Positions 1 through 10,971 of a stretch of 64,000 bases of DNA are shown here, piece after piece (the first letter of the stretch is position 1; every line of letters begins with the position of its first letter). This DNA is from Actinotalea caeni (GTDB lineage Bacteria; Actinomycetota; Actinomycetes; Actinomycetales; Beutenbergiaceae), in the NCBI RefSeq assembly GCF_009733795.1, contig NZ_WNXX01000001.1, positions 334,145 to 398,144 on the forward strand, given 5' to 3'. Under the pieces are notes generated by a model. It had not been told where the DNA came from and searched no databases. It saw only the letters and a program-made list of their open reading frames with translations. The translations under genes and the position numbers were made by a program.

Positions 1-87
1 CGTCCGAGGTCCGAACGCCCGGGCGAACTCGGCGTCGAAGTCGAAGTCGTCGGGCAGCTCGGGCAGGCCGTCGGGCGGCTGCGTCAC
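1..87 (-). CDS. Start of an unidentified gene downstream of hisB (cut by window edge)
   Basis: Only the first 29 codons are visible. A GTG start at 87 overlaps the hisB stop codon as GTGA, so the gene is probably translationally coupled to hisB and belongs to the same operon. The visible peptide begins [20 protein letters not shown] and is rich in proline and acidic residues, with no motif I recognise. Its place after hisCB suggests that the histidine operon continues to the left, but the function cannot be read from this fragment. Confidence 0.55.
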   Translation of the reverse strand, partial: MTQPPDGLPELPDDFDFDAEFARAFGPRT

Positions 88-719
88 AACGCTCCCTTGG
101 TCGAGGGCACGCCCGCGACCCGGGGGTCGCGCGCGACCGCGGCGCGCAGCGCACGCGCGAGCGCCTTGAACTGCGCCTCGACGATGTGGTGGGGGTCGCG
201 GCCGGCGAGCACGCGCACGTGCAGGCAGATGCCCGCGTGGTGCGCGATCGACTCGAGCACGTGCCGGGTGAGGGAGCCGGTGAAGTGGCCGCCGATCAGG
301 TGGTACTCCTGGCCCGCGGGCTCGCCGGAGTGCACGAGGTAGGGCCGCCCGGAGATGTCGACGACGGCCTGCGCGAGCGCCTCGTCCAGCGGCACCAGGG
401 CGTCGCCGAAGCGGGCGATGCCGACCTTGTCCCCCAGCGCCTGCGCGAGCGCCTTGCCGAGGCAGATCGCGACGTCCTCGACCGTGTGGTGGGCGTCGAC
501 GTCGGTGTCGCCGGACGCGCGGACCGTCAGGTCGATCAGGGCGTGCTTGCCGAGCGCGGTGAGCATGTGGTCGTAGAACGGCACCGTGGTGCTGATCTCG
601 GTCGCCCCCGTGCCGTCGAGGTCGAGCTCGACGAGCACGGTGGACTCGCTCGTGCTCCGCTCGACGCGCGCGGTGCGGTGCTGCGGGGCCTCGATCGTGC
701 TCAGCTCCGACTCGGTCAT
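84..719 (-). CDS. hisB: Imidazoleglycerol-phosphate dehydratase
   Basis: Converts imidazole glycerol phosphate to imidazole acetol phosphate in histidine biosynthesis (cytosolic). The 211-residue product has the normal length of a monofunctional HisB and shows the paired metal-binding histidine motifs of the family: [11 protein letters not shown] near residue 75, HHAGICLHV near 160 and [17 protein letters not shown] near 175. The ATG start at 719 overlaps the hisC stop as ATGA, which implies coupling. It carries no fused phosphatase domain, as expected outside the enterobacteria. Confidence 0.97.
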   Translation of the reverse strand: MTESELSTIEAPQHRTARVERSTSESTVLVELDLDGTGATEISTTVPFYDHMLTALGKHALIDLTVRASGDTDVDAHHTVEDVAICLGKALAQALGDKVGIARFGDALVPLDEALAQAVVDISGRPYLVHSGEPAGQEYHLIGGHFTGSLTRHVLESIAHHAGICLHVRVLAGRDPHHIVEAQFKALARALRAAVARDPRVAGVPSTKGAL

Positions 720-1822
720 GCGCCGGTCACCTCCGTCAACGCGTCGCGAAACGCTGCCATCTCCTCGGGCGTGCCGATGCTCACCCGCAGGTACTGCTCG
801 GGTCCAGTCTCCCGTATCAGGACGCCCCTATCGAGCAGACCCTGCCAGACCGACCGCCGGTCGGCGAACGTGCCGAACAGCACGAAGTTGGCGTCGGAGT
901 CGACGGCGACGAACCCGCGCTCGCGCAGCCACGCGACGCAGGCGTCGCGCTCGGTCCGGATCGCCGCGACCTGCTTCTGGAGGACGTCGGCGTGCGCGAG
1001 CGCGGCACGGGCGACCGCCTGCGTGACGGCGGAGAGGTGGTAGGGCAGCCGCACCACCCGCAGCGCGTCGACCAGCTCGGGCGCCGCGGCCAGGTAGCCG
1101 ATGCGCGCGCCGGCGTAGGCGAAGGCCTTCGACATCGTGCGCGCGACCGCCAGGTGCGGGTGCTCCGGCAGCAGGGTCACCGCGCTGGGCGTGCCCTCGC
1201 GACGGAACTCCGCGTAGGCCTCGTCGACGACGAGGACGGTCGCGGCGCCGTCGGGCCCGGTGTCGCGGGTCGCCTCGGCGAGCCGGCGCGTTGTCTCGAT
1301 CGGCAGCGCGGTGCCGGTCGGGTTGTTCGGGCTCGCGAGGAGGACGACGGCGGGGCGCACCCGCCGGATCTCGGCGATCGCGGCGTCGGGGTCGACTGAG
1401 AAGTCGGGCTCGCGCGGCACCACGTGCCAGCCGGTGAGGGTGTCGCGCGCGTACTCGGGGTACATCGAGTAGGTCGGGGCGAAGCTCATCGCCACGCGAC
1501 CGGGACCGCCGAACGCCTGCAGCACGTGCAGCATGACCTCGTTGGACCCGTTGGCCGCCCACACGCGCGAGGCGTCCAGCCCGACGGCGCCCGACTCGGT
1601 CGCCAGGTAGCCGGCGAGCTCGGCCCGCAGGTCGAGGAAGTCCCGGTCGGGGTAGCGGTTGAGCCCGTGCGCGGCCTCCCGGACCGCCGCGACGACGGCC
1701 TCGACGACGACCTCCGGGGGCTGGTACGGGTTCTCGTTGACGTTGAGCAGCGTCGGCACGTCCAGCTGGGGCGCGCCGTAGGGCTCGAGGCCCACGAGGT
1801 CGGGGCGCAGCGGCAGGGTCAC
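716..1822 (-). CDS. hisC: Histidinol-phosphate aminotransferase
   Basis: PLP enzyme making L-histidinol phosphate from imidazole acetol phosphate and glutamate. The 368-residue product is a fold-type I aminotransferase with the substrate-side motif [10 protein letters not shown] near the N terminus, LASPNNPTG in the middle, and the PLP lysine in [15 protein letters not shown]. The GTG at 1822 ([11 protein letters not shown]) is chosen because longer versions read into low-complexity sequence inside the upstream MFS gene. It begins only 11 bases after the MFS stop and ends in an ATGA overlap with hisB. No separate promoter is evident, so it may be transcribed with the exporter. Confidence 0.96.
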   Translation of the reverse strand: MTLPLRPDLVGLEPYGAPQLDVPTLLNVNENPYQPPEVVVEAVVAAVREAAHGLNRYPDRDFLDLRAELAGYLATESGAVGLDASRVWAANGSNEVMLHVLQAFGGPGRVAMSFAPTYSMYPEYARDTLTGWHVVPREPDFSVDPDAAIAEIRRVRPAVVLLASPNNPTGTALPIETTRRLAEATRDTGPDGAATVLVVDEAYAEFRREGTPSAVTLLPEHPHLAVARTMSKAFAYAGARIGYLAAAPELVDALRVVRLPYHLSAVTQAVARAALAHADVLQKQVAAIRTERDACVAWLRERGFVAVDSDANFVLFGTFADRRSVWQGLLDRGVLIRETGPEQYLRVSIGTPEEMAAFRDALTEVTGA

Positions 1823-1833
1823 GGGCCGTGAGT

Positions 1834-3330
1834 CTAGTGAGCGGGCTGCGCGGAACGGGTCCGGCGTCCACGCAGGTCCGCCACGCCGGCGGCGAGCGCG
1901 AGCAGCACGAAGAACCCGACCGCGATCATGCCGCGGTCGTAGGCGGCCTGGTAGACCGTCACGGTGTCGCCGTCGGCTGGACCGGCGTAGACGGTCGAGT
2001 AGAACAGCGAGAGCCCGACGGCGGTGCCCACCGCGGTCCCGATGCGCTGCCCGAGCTGTCCCATCGAGCCGGCCAGACCGCCGTCCTGCACGGGGACCTC
2101 GGCGAGCGTCAGGGTCTGGTTCGGCGAGATGACGGCACCGCCGCCCAGGCCGCCGACGAGCAGCACGCCCGCCATGACGAACGGTGCCGCGGCGGCGTCG
2201 ACCCAGTGCGCGACGGCCGCGAGGCCGAGCACGACGACCGCGACCACCGCGAGGCCGGCGACCACCAGCGGCCGGCCGAGCCGGTTGACGAGGTTGCCGC
2301 TGTACCAGGAGGTCAGCGCGCTGGCGAGCGCGAACCCGATCGAGACCATGCCGGCGTACACCGGCTGCAGGCCCAGGCCGTCCTGCAGGAACAGGGTGGT
2401 GAGCAGGAAGATCGCGGGCAGCGCGGCGAAGTATGCCGTCGCCAGCAGGGTGCCGTTGCGGAAGGAGGGGATCCGCAGCAGCCGGAACGGGATCAGCGGC
2501 ACCCGTCCCGTCAGCGCGTAGTGGCGCTCCCACGCCACGAGCAGCGCGCCGAGCGCCGCGGCCGCCAGCAGCGACCACCAGCGGCGCGGGTCGTCGTCGG
2601 GGCTGCCGGTCGTGAGCAGGAACGGCGCGAGCAGCGCCAGCACCGTGAGGCCCAGCAGGACCACGCCGACCGGGTCCAGCTGCAGCGGCGCGCGCTCGCG
2701 GTCACGGCCGGCCGGGTCGCGCGGCAGCAGCCGCGCCGCCAGCAGCATCGCCAGCAGCGCGAGCGGCACGTTGAGCCAGAAGATCCACCGCCAGCCGTCC
2801 TGCTCGCCGCCGACCGCGATGAGGAACCCGCCCAGGGTGGGGCCGAACGCCGTCGACAGGCCGATGACGGCGCCGAAGATGCCGAACGCGCGACCACGCT
2901 CCGCACCGGTGAAGAGCTGCTGGACGAGGCCGAGCACCTGCGGCATCTGGATGCCCGCGGCGATACCCTGCACGAGCCGGCCGACCAGCAGCATCGTGCT
3001 GGTGGTGGCGAGCGCGCAGACGAGGCTGGTGAGCGTGAACAGCGCCAGGCCGACGAGGAACAGCGTGCGGCGCGAGCGCTGGTCGCCGAGCCGGCCCATC
3101 GGCACGAGCGTCAGCCCGAAGGTCAGCACGTAGCCGGAGACGACGAGCTGCAGCTCGGTGGACGCCGCACCGAGAGCCGTCTCGATCGAGGGCAGCGCGA
3201 CGTTGACCTTCGTGAGGTCGAGGATCGTGATCGAGGCGACGGTGACGGCGACGGCGAACGCCCGCCACCGGCGCCGGTCCGGCGCCTCGGTGGCGGGCGT
3301 CCCCGTCTGCGCGGGTGTGCGAGCCGTCAC
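1834..3330 (-). CDS. MFS drug:proton antiporter, DHA2 (EmrB/QacA) type, 14 TM
   Basis: A 498-residue integral membrane protein with about 14 hydrophobic segments, the DHA2 pattern. The first helix carries the family signature LDLTKVNVALPSIETALGA, and the helix 2-3 loop reads GRLGDQRSRR, the MFS motif A. Helix 5 has GPTLGGFL, motif C of drug/proton antiporters. Substrate cannot be predicted. The start is the GTG at 3330 (VTARTPAQTG), overlapping the stop of the upstream PPOX gene as GTGA. It stands directly upstream of hisC in the same direction, an uncommon partner for histidine genes. Confidence 0.9.
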   Translation of the reverse strand: MTARTPAQTGTPATEAPDRRRWRAFAVAVTVASITILDLTKVNVALPSIETALGAASTELQLVVSGYVLTFGLTLVPMGRLGDQRSRRTLFLVGLALFTLTSLVCALATTSTMLLVGRLVQGIAAGIQMPQVLGLVQQLFTGAERGRAFGIFGAVIGLSTAFGPTLGGFLIAVGGEQDGWRWIFWLNVPLALLAMLLAARLLPRDPAGRDRERAPLQLDPVGVVLLGLTVLALLAPFLLTTGSPDDDPRRWWSLLAAAALGALLVAWERHYALTGRVPLIPFRLLRIPSFRNGTLLATAYFAALPAIFLLTTLFLQDGLGLQPVYAGMVSIGFALASALTSWYSGNLVNRLGRPLVVAGLAVVAVVVLGLAAVAHWVDAAAAPFVMAGVLLVGGLGGGAVISPNQTLTLAEVPVQDGGLAGSMGQLGQRIGTAVGTAVGLSLFYSTVYAGPADGDTVTVYQAAYDRGMIAVGFFVLLALAAGVADLRGRRTRSAQPAH

Positions 3331-3719
3331 TGGCCCGTGAGCCGCTCCACGCTCATCACGAGGATCACGCGGTCGGCGGCGTCCGGCGGCGGCTGGTCGC
3401 TCGGGTTGCCGTACCGGTTCTGCAGCTCGACGTAGAAGGAGCCGGTCGGGTCGTCGACGACGTCGACCAGCCTGCCCCGCACCTCCAGGTAGGAGAACGG
3501 GTTGTCGGGGTCGAGCAGCATGAACGCCATGGCCGGGTTGGCCTGCAGGTTCCGGAACTTGGCCCGGCTCTTCGTGTGCGTGAACCGGATGTTCTCGCCG
3601 TCGTAGGCGAACCACATCGGGTTCACCTGCGGCGTGCCGTCGGGGCGGACGGTCCCGAGCGATCCGTACAGGGGCATCTCGAGAAGCCGACGCTGCGCGT
3701 CGGTCGGTGTCGTGCTCAT
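3327..3719 (-). CDS. PPOX-class F420-dependent oxidoreductase family protein
   Basis: A 130-residue split-beta-barrel flavin/F420-binding protein. Typical features of the F420-dependent PPOX group are LYGSLGTVRPDGTPQVNPMW at the N terminus, SRAKFRNLQANPAMAFMLL in the middle and FSYLEVRGRLVDV. Such proteins reduce small molecules with F420H2 or bind flavin; the substrate is unknown. I use the ATG at 3719 (MSTTPTD); an in-frame ATG at 3758 would add 13 residues and cannot be excluded. Its end overlaps the MFS start by four bases, so the two are cotranscribed. Confidence 0.82.
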   Translation of the reverse strand: MSTTPTDAQRRLLEMPLYGSLGTVRPDGTPQVNPMWFAYDGENIRFTHTKSRAKFRNLQANPAMAFMLLDPDNPFSYLEVRGRLVDVVDDPTGSFYVELQNRYGNPSDQPPPDAADRVILVMSVERLTGQ

Positions 3720-3759
3720 GCTCGCGGCAACCACGAGGAGCAGTGTCGCATTCCGCACC

Positions 3760-3765
3760 TAGGGT
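3760..3765 (+). promoter_or_regulatory. -10 element of recQ, leaderless geometry
   Basis: TAGGGT lies exactly six bases before the GTG start of recQ, so transcription should begin at the start codon. The spacer GGAGGC could also act as a ribosome binding site for a longer transcript. Confidence 0.55.
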
Positions 3766-3771
3766 GGAGGC

Positions 3772-5592
3772 GTGACCGAGCCGGACCCGCTGGAGGTGCT
3801 GCAGCGCGTCTGGGGCTACGACGCCTTCCGCGGGCAGCAGGCCGAGGTCGTCGACACCGTGGTCGCCGGCGGGGACGCGATCGTGCTGATGCCCACCGGC
3901 GGCGGCAAGAGCCTGTGCTACCAGGTGCCCTCGCTCGTGCGGTCGGGCACCGGCGTCGTCGTCAGCCCGTTGATCGCGCTCATGCACGACCAGGTGGACG
4001 CGTTGCGCCAGCTCGGGGTGCGGGCGGGCTACCTCAACTCGACGCAGATGCCCGAGGAGCGCCGCGACGTCGAGCGCGCGCTGCTCGCGGGCGAGCTCGA
4101 CCTGCTGTACCTGGCGCCGGAGCGGCTGCAGGCCGCGGCCGGGCTGCTGGACCGGGCCGAGCTCGCGCTGTTCGCGATCGACGAGGCGCACTGCGTGAGC
4201 CAGTGGGGGCACGACTTCCGGCCGGACTACCTGGCGCTGTCGGTGCTGCACGAGCGCTGGCCGCAGGTGCCGCGGGTGGCACTGACGGCGACCGCGACCG
4301 CCGACACGCGGCGCGAGATCGCCGAGCGGCTGGACCTCACCGAGGCCCGGATGTTCGTGTCGAGCTTCGACCGGCCGAACATCCAGTACCGCATCGTGCC
4401 GAAGCAGGACGCGCGGGCGGGCCTGCTGCGGCTGATCCGCGAGGAGCACCCGGGCGAGGCCGGGATCGTGTACTGCCTCAGCCGCGCGTCGGTGGAGAAG
4501 ACGGCGGAGTGGCTGAGCGCCCAGGGCGTCACGGCGCTGCCCTACCACGCCGGTCTGGACGCGGGCACCCGGTCGAGGAACCAGGCGGAGTTCCTGCGGT
4601 CCGACGGCGTCGTCATGGTCGCGACGATCGCGTTCGGCATGGGGATCGACAAGCCGGACGTGCGGTTCGTCGCCCACCTGGACCTGCCGAAGTCGGTCGA
4701 GGGCTACTACCAGGAGACCGGTCGCGCGGGGCGGGACGGTCTTCCCTCGACGGCGTGGCTCGCCTACGGGCTGCAGGACGTGGTCCAGCAGCGGCGGATG
4801 ATCGCCGACGGCGAGGGCGACCGGCAGCGCAAGCGCGTGCAGTCGCTGCACCTCGACGCGATGCTCGCGCTGTGCGAGACCGTGGCCTGCCGGCGCCAGC
4901 AGCTGCTCGCCTACTTCGACGAGCCCAGCGAGCCGTGCGGCAACTGCGACACCTGCCTGGCGCCTCCGGACTCCTTCGACGGCACGGTGCCGGCGCAGAA
5001 GCTGCTGTCGACGATCGTGCGGCTGCAGCGAGAGCGCAACCAGGCCTACGGCGCCGGGCACCTGATCGACATCCTGCTGGGGCGCGAGACCGAGCGGGTG
5101 CAGCGCTTCGGGCACGGCTCGCTGAGCACGTTCGGCATCGGCGAGGAGCTCTCGGAGGTGCAGTGGCGCGGCGTCGTGCGGCAGCTGCTCGCGCAGGGCT
5201 TCCTGCAGGTGCACGGCGAGTACGGGGTGCTCGCGATCACCGACGCCGCGGGCGAGGTGCTGGCCGGCCGCCGTCAGGTGATGCTGCGCGCCGAGCAGGA
5301 GCGGGTGCGCGTGCGCAGCGAGCGCCGCGCCCGCACCGCCCCCACCGAGCTCGACCCGGCGCAGCGGGACCTCTTCGAGCGGCTGCGCGCCTGGCGCGCC
5401 GAGACCGCCAAGGAGCAGGGCGTCCCCGCCTACGTGGTGTTCTCCGACGCCACCCTGGCCGGCATCGCCGCCGCCCAGCCCACGGATGCGACCGCGCTCC
5501 GCGGCGTCTCCGGCGTCGGCGACGCCAAGCTCGACCGCTACGGCGCCGCGGTCCTCGCGCTCGTGGCGCAGGGGGTCGGGTCGCAGCCGTAG
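3772..5592 (+). CDS. recQ: ATP-dependent DNA helicase RecQ
   Basis: A 606-residue 3'-5' DNA helicase for recombination and fork repair. It has the complete RecQ architecture: SF2 core with motif 0 [10 protein letters not shown], Walker [11 protein letters not shown] (about 41-50), DEAH in [18 protein letters not shown] (about 136), the [10 protein letters not shown] motif VI, a zinc-binding domain with cysteines near residues 373-399 (EPCGNCDTC), a winged helix, and a C-terminal HRDC domain (from about 530). The GTG start at 3772 is set by the upstream -10 hexamer and GGAGG. It is divergent from the PPOX gene. Confidence 0.97.
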   Translation: MTEPDPLEVLQRVWGYDAFRGQQAEVVDTVVAGGDAIVLMPTGGGKSLCYQVPSLVRSGTGVVVSPLIALMHDQVDALRQLGVRAGYLNSTQMPEERRDVERALLAGELDLLYLAPERLQAAAGLLDRAELALFAIDEAHCVSQWGHDFRPDYLALSVLHERWPQVPRVALTATATADTRREIAERLDLTEARMFVSSFDRPNIQYRIVPKQDARAGLLRLIREEHPGEAGIVYCLSRASVEKTAEWLSAQGVTALPYHAGLDAGTRSRNQAEFLRSDGVVMVATIAFGMGIDKPDVRFVAHLDLPKSVEGYYQETGRAGRDGLPSTAWLAYGLQDVVQQRRMIADGEGDRQRKRVQSLHLDAMLALCETVACRRQQLLAYFDEPSEPCGNCDTCLAPPDSFDGTVPAQKLLSTIVRLQRERNQAYGAGHLIDILLGRETERVQRFGHGSLSTFGIGEELSEVQWRGVVRQLLAQGFLQVHGEYGVLAITDAAGEVLAGRRQVMLRAEQERVRVRSERRARTAPTELDPAQRDLFERLRAWRAETAKEQGVPAYVVFSDATLAGIAAAQPTDATALRGVSGVGDAKLDRYGAAVLALVAQGVGSQP

Positions 5593-5599
5593 GGGTGAA

Positions 5600-5627
5600 G
5601 GCGCGCCGGGGTGCCCCCGCTCGCGCC
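5600..5627. terminator. Possible stem-loop after recQ
   Basis: GGCGCG (5600-5605) can pair with CGCGCC (5622-5627), and inside it GGGG (5608-5611) with CCCC (5614-5617). There is no T tract, so a terminator role is only suggested by position just after the recQ stop. The rest of 5593-5971 holds no gene that I can support. Confidence 0.3.
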
Positions 5628-5904
5628 GAACGCTCGCCGACGGCCCGACGTCATCCGTCTCGGTTTCACCGCACCTCTTGCCGCGGGCGGGAGGGCGCTT
5701 CTCGAACACGTCTCGCCTCACGCCTCGCCTCCTGTCGCGACGACGCGTCCCCCGCAGTCGCGCCACCGTCTCGCTCAGCGCGCACGGCGGACGTCACCAG
5801 CGCCTCGGTGCGCGTGTCGAGATCTCGTGTCCGCGCACGCTTCCTTCCACCCCTGCGCTGGCCGGCGACCCACGAGCTCCGTGCGCCCCATCCCCGCTGC
5901 ACGT

Positions 5905-5940
5905 GTCCACAGATGGCCGCTCGACCACGCTCGTCCACAG
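5905..5940 (+). repeat. Two GTCCACAG copies upstream of the HNH gene
   Basis: GTCCACAG occurs at 5905-5912 and 5933-5940, 28 bases apart, within the otherwise featureless recQ-HNH gap. The extended forms GTGTCCACA and TCGTCCACA each differ from the actinobacterial DnaA box TTGTCCACA at one position. They could be weak DnaA boxes, operator half-sites, or chance. Confidence 0.35.
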
Positions 5941-5971
5941 GCACGGAACGAGGGGTGGCGAGTGTCAGTGG

Positions 5972-5990
5972 TCGCACGTATGTTCGATGC
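5972..5990 (+). promoter_or_regulatory. SOS (LexA) box over the -10 element of the HNH gene
   Basis: TCGCACGTATGTTCGA (5972-5987) matches the actinobacterial LexA box TCGAAC-N4-GTTCGA at 11 of 12 defined positions. A -10 hexamer TATGTT (5979-5984) lies inside it, and six bases later comes the ATG at 5991. LexA bound here would cover the -10 element of a leaderless promoter. Confidence 0.75.
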
Positions 5991-7538
5991 ATGACGACGG
6001 CAGCCGCTCCCCCAGCATCCGCCATGGATGCCCGGGCCGAGCTGTCTGCCGCGCGGGAGGCGCGCCGGGATGCCGATGCCGCGGAGGTGCGGGTGCTTCG
6101 GGCGGCGCTCGCATGGGCGGTCGCGAACCCGCCGATGCAGGCCGGTGACGCGGCTGTCGAGCGGGTCGCCGGCCCCACCGGGTCGCGTGCGGTCGAGGTG
6201 CCGCTGTCAGCCGCCGGTGTGCCGGAGGTGGACCGGGCCGCGGTGGCCGAGCTCGGGCTCGCGCTGGGGTGCTCGACGCAGGCGGCGCAGTGCCTCGTCG
6301 GCGACGTGCTGGAGCTCGCCCACAGGCTGCCCCTGCTGTGGGCGCGTGTGCTCGACCACGAGGTCGTGGCCTGGCGGGCCCGCCGCGTCGCGCAGGCCAC
6401 CCGGCTGCTGCCCGTCGCGGGCACGGCCTACGTCGACCGCCAGGTGGCGCCCGTCGCGCACCGGCTGGGCGGCGCCCAGCTCGACCGACTGGTGGAGACC
6501 GCGCTGGCGCGGTTCGACCCGACGACGGCGCACCGGTTGGCCGAGGAACGCCGCGAGACCCGGCGCGTCGATGTCGACCTGGACAGCACCAGCCTCTCTG
6601 GGCTCACCCCGGTCACCGGCCGTATCGACCTCCCGGACGCCCTGGACCTGGAAGCCGCACTCGCCCACGCCGCCGAGCAGCTCGCCGCCTGGGGCTCCGA
6701 GGACAGCATCGACGTCCGCCGCGCCCGGGCGCTGGGTGACCTCGCCCGCGCACACCTGGCCTGGCACGGCGAGCAGACACCACCGATGCCCATCGGGACC
6801 ACCACCCTCGCCCACCGTGGGGAGCCGACCCAGCCCGCTGGGTCGAGTGCTGATAGCGCCGACGCCGCAGGTGAGGGTGGTCCCCGGTGGCGGGTGCCAC
6901 CGCGACGGCAGGTCGTGCTCTACGTGCACCTGGACCGGTCCGCGCTCGACCCGACCAACGCGTGCGACAGCGTGCTGCTGGGGCGGGTGGAGAACACCGG
7001 CACCCCGGTCACCGCCGACACCATCCGCGACTGGTGCGGCGAGGGCGCCACCCGCCTCTCGGTCCGCCCCGTGCTCGACCTCGACCAACCACAACGAGCC
7101 GACACCTACCACGTGCCCGACCGGATCCGCGAACAGGTCCGGCTACGCGACGGCACCTGCGTCTTCCCCGGCTGCCACGCACCAGGTCTGCGCTGCCAGC
7201 ACGACCACATCGACCCCTACGACCACGACCACCCCGACACCGGCGGACAAACCCAGACCACCAACCTGGCCCTGCTCTGCCAACGCCACCACACCCTCAA
7301 GACCCACCACGGCTTCACCTACACCCTGCTCACCTCCGGCACCGTCCTGTGGCGCACACCCCACGGCCTACGCATCCACCGCCACCCCGACGGCACCACC
7401 CACATCGACGGCCTCCCCGACACCGACCCCACCCGGCTCCACGGCGCAGCCGCCGATAACCCGGGTGCCGCAACGCCCAGCACGCGCGCGAACGTCGACA
7501 CGGACACGGCAGAGGTCTGCGACCCACCCGACCCCTGA
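5991..7538 (+). CDS. DUF222 / HNH endonuclease domain protein (13E12 type)
   Basis: A 515-residue protein with an N-terminal DUF222 helical region (about 20-300), a variable linker rich in Gly, Ala and Ser (about 275-300), and a C-terminal HNH nuclease motif: CVFPGC (about 390), QHDHID (about 403), then NLALLC and QRHHTLK (about 425-434). The family is abundant in actinobacteria, and several mycobacterial 13E12 members are LexA-regulated; function is unknown. A LexA box directly upstream fixes the start at 5991. The last 500 bases are strikingly rich in C over G and use CAC and ACC codons heavily compared with the first half, suggesting mosaic origin or gene conversion. Confidence 0.88.
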   Translation: MTTAAAPPASAMDARAELSAAREARRDADAAEVRVLRAALAWAVANPPMQAGDAAVERVAGPTGSRAVEVPLSAAGVPEVDRAAVAELGLALGCSTQAAQCLVGDVLELAHRLPLLWARVLDHEVVAWRARRVAQATRLLPVAGTAYVDRQVAPVAHRLGGAQLDRLVETALARFDPTTAHRLAEERRETRRVDVDLDSTSLSGLTPVTGRIDLPDALDLEAALAHAAEQLAAWGSEDSIDVRRARALGDLARAHLAWHGEQTPPMPIGTTTLAHRGEPTQPAGSSADSADAAGEGGPRWRVPPRRQVVLYVHLDRSALDPTNACDSVLLGRVENTGTPVTADTIRDWCGEGATRLSVRPVLDLDQPQRADTYHVPDRIREQVRLRDGTCVFPGCHAPGLRCQHDHIDPYDHDHPDTGGQTQTTNLALLCQRHHTLKTHHGFTYTLLTSGTVLWRTPHGLRIHRHPDGTTHIDGLPDTDPTRLHGAAADNPGAATPSTRANVDTDTAEVCDPPDP

Positions 7539-7703
7539 CCACCACGCCCCGCACCCCGGTCCCCCCCGCGACCCGGGGTCAGAGGCATGTACGGCACCAG
7601 CGCGAAGGGTCTGGGCATGGACGGTGCGCTGCGCTGCTGCTGGCGCGGTGCCCGACAGCGGCACACCGTGATGGAGCGCCTCCGACGCGCCCGCACCGCC
7701 ACC

Positions 7704-7735
7704 AGCGAGCACACGCGGCAGCGAGCACACGCGGC
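7704..7735 (+). repeat. Two perfect tandem copies of a 16-bp unit
   Basis: AGCGAGCACACGCGGC occurs at 7704-7719 and again at 7720-7735 without mismatch. It lies in the 561-base gap between the HNH gene and the thioredoxin-domain gene. Reading frames cross this gap, but none has recognisable protein features. Confidence 0.7.
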
Positions 7736-7785
7736 AGCAGAGCTGCTGCATCGCATGGGCCGCGCCGGAAACGCATGCACGCACC

Positions 7786-7981
7786 GAGCACCAGCCATCG
7801 CTCACCACGCACGGCTCCCCGAGCACGAGTGGCGCGCCTACGGCCGCAGGCCTCCGCGCCAGGGTCCGGCTGCACTGCTCACCACGCACCACGCACCACT
7901 CACCGAGCACCACGCACCACGCACGACTCACCGAGCACCACGCACCACTCACCGAGCACCGCTCACCACGCACCACGCACA
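7786..7981 (+). repeat. Degenerate 7-bp tandem repeat array
   Basis: Fifteen contiguous heptads fill 7877-7981, mostly ACGCACC, ACTCACC, GAGCACC and GCTCACC (consensus NNNCACC). Six more degenerate copies lie at 7786-7827 in the same register (the offset is 91 bases, 13 units), so the array probably once spanned the whole block and decayed in the middle. The plus strand is rich in C and A and poor in G and T. The period is not a multiple of three and flanking frames look non-coding. Confidence 0.75.
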
Positions 7982-8099
7982 TTCACCACGCACCACACCA
8001 CCCCGGGCCCATCAGCCCGCCGCGACGGCCGGCACAGTGGTGCACTGTTCGCCCCCCTCGCCGACACCCCACCTCCGCGCGGGGGTGAGACGGTAGAGC

Positions 8100-10127
<2,028 letters not shown>

Positions 10128-10151
<24 letters not shown>

Positions 10152-10961
10152 GGCGCCCCGCGCCCCGACGTCGAGGTCGAAGATCTCGGCGAGCACGCGC
10201 GCGACCCCGTCCTCGTCGTTGCTCGGTGCCACCTCATCGGCCACCGCGAGCAGGTCCGGGTCGGCGTTCGCCATCGCGTAGCCGCGCCCGGCCCACGTGA
10301 GCATCGGGATGTCGTTGGGCATGTCGCCGAACGCGACGACCTCCTCGCGGGCCACGCCCAGCTCCTCGGCCACCCGCGCCAGCGTCGCCGCCTTGGTGAT
10401 GCCCGCCGCGCTGATCTCCAGCAGTCCCGGCCCCGTCCAGGTGACGACGGCGCGGTCGCCGACCGCGTCCAGTGTCGCCTCCCGGAACCTCAAGGGGTCG
10501 ACGCCGGGCGCCATCACCAGCAGCTTGACGACCGGGTCGGTCCAGATCTCGGCGAGCGGGCCACGGTGCTCCTCCGGCGCCGGGTCCCACTCGTCGACGA
10601 ACCGCGGGTCGTAGCGGATGCCGTGCTCGGTCTCGAGCGCAAAGGTCGCCTCCGGCACAGCCGCCGCGATCGCCGCGGTCAGCGGCACCCCGACCGCGGC
10701 GTCCATCCCCCACAGCTGCCGCACCCGGCGACCCTCGACGTCGAACCAGATCGCGCCGTTGCTCACGATCGCCATGCCGTGACCGCCCACGAACGGCCAC
10801 AGCTCCTCCATCCACCGCAGCGGCCGCGCCGTGACGAACAGCACCGGCACGTCCCGCTCGTCGAGGGCGGCGAGCACCCCGCGGGTGCGGTCGGAGACGG
10901 TGCCGTCCGAGCGCACCAGCGTGCCGTCGAGGTCGGTGGCCACCAGCCGCGGGCCCTGCAC
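10128..10961 (-). CDS. HAD-superfamily hydrolase, Cof / class IIB type
   Basis: A 277-residue phosphatase of the Cof group, acting on phosphosugars or similar small substrates. HAD motif I is DLDGT (nucleophile about D10), and motifs III-IV lie near the C terminus in [14 protein letters not shown] and [14 protein letters not shown] class II cap domain lies between. The GTG at 10961 ([14 protein letters not shown]) is used; there is no conserved sequence before it. It follows the membrane protein gene by 10 bases in the same direction, so the two form an operon. Its end overlaps the convergent thioredoxin-domain gene. Confidence 0.9.
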
Positions 10962-10971
10962 GTGCGTCCCC

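Noticed and set aside
3331..5766. Upstream extension of the MFS frame (minus strand) across recQ
   Set aside because: It is antisense to recQ and has no domain; the exporter starts at 3330.
7877..7981. Repeat array considered as CRISPR
   Set aside because: Units are only 7 bp, contiguous and without spacers; no cas genes nearby.
7587..8096. Plus-strand open frame of about 170 codons across the repeat region
   Set aside because: Low-complexity Arg/His/Thr translation from the 7-bp array, no ribosome binding site or family resemblance.
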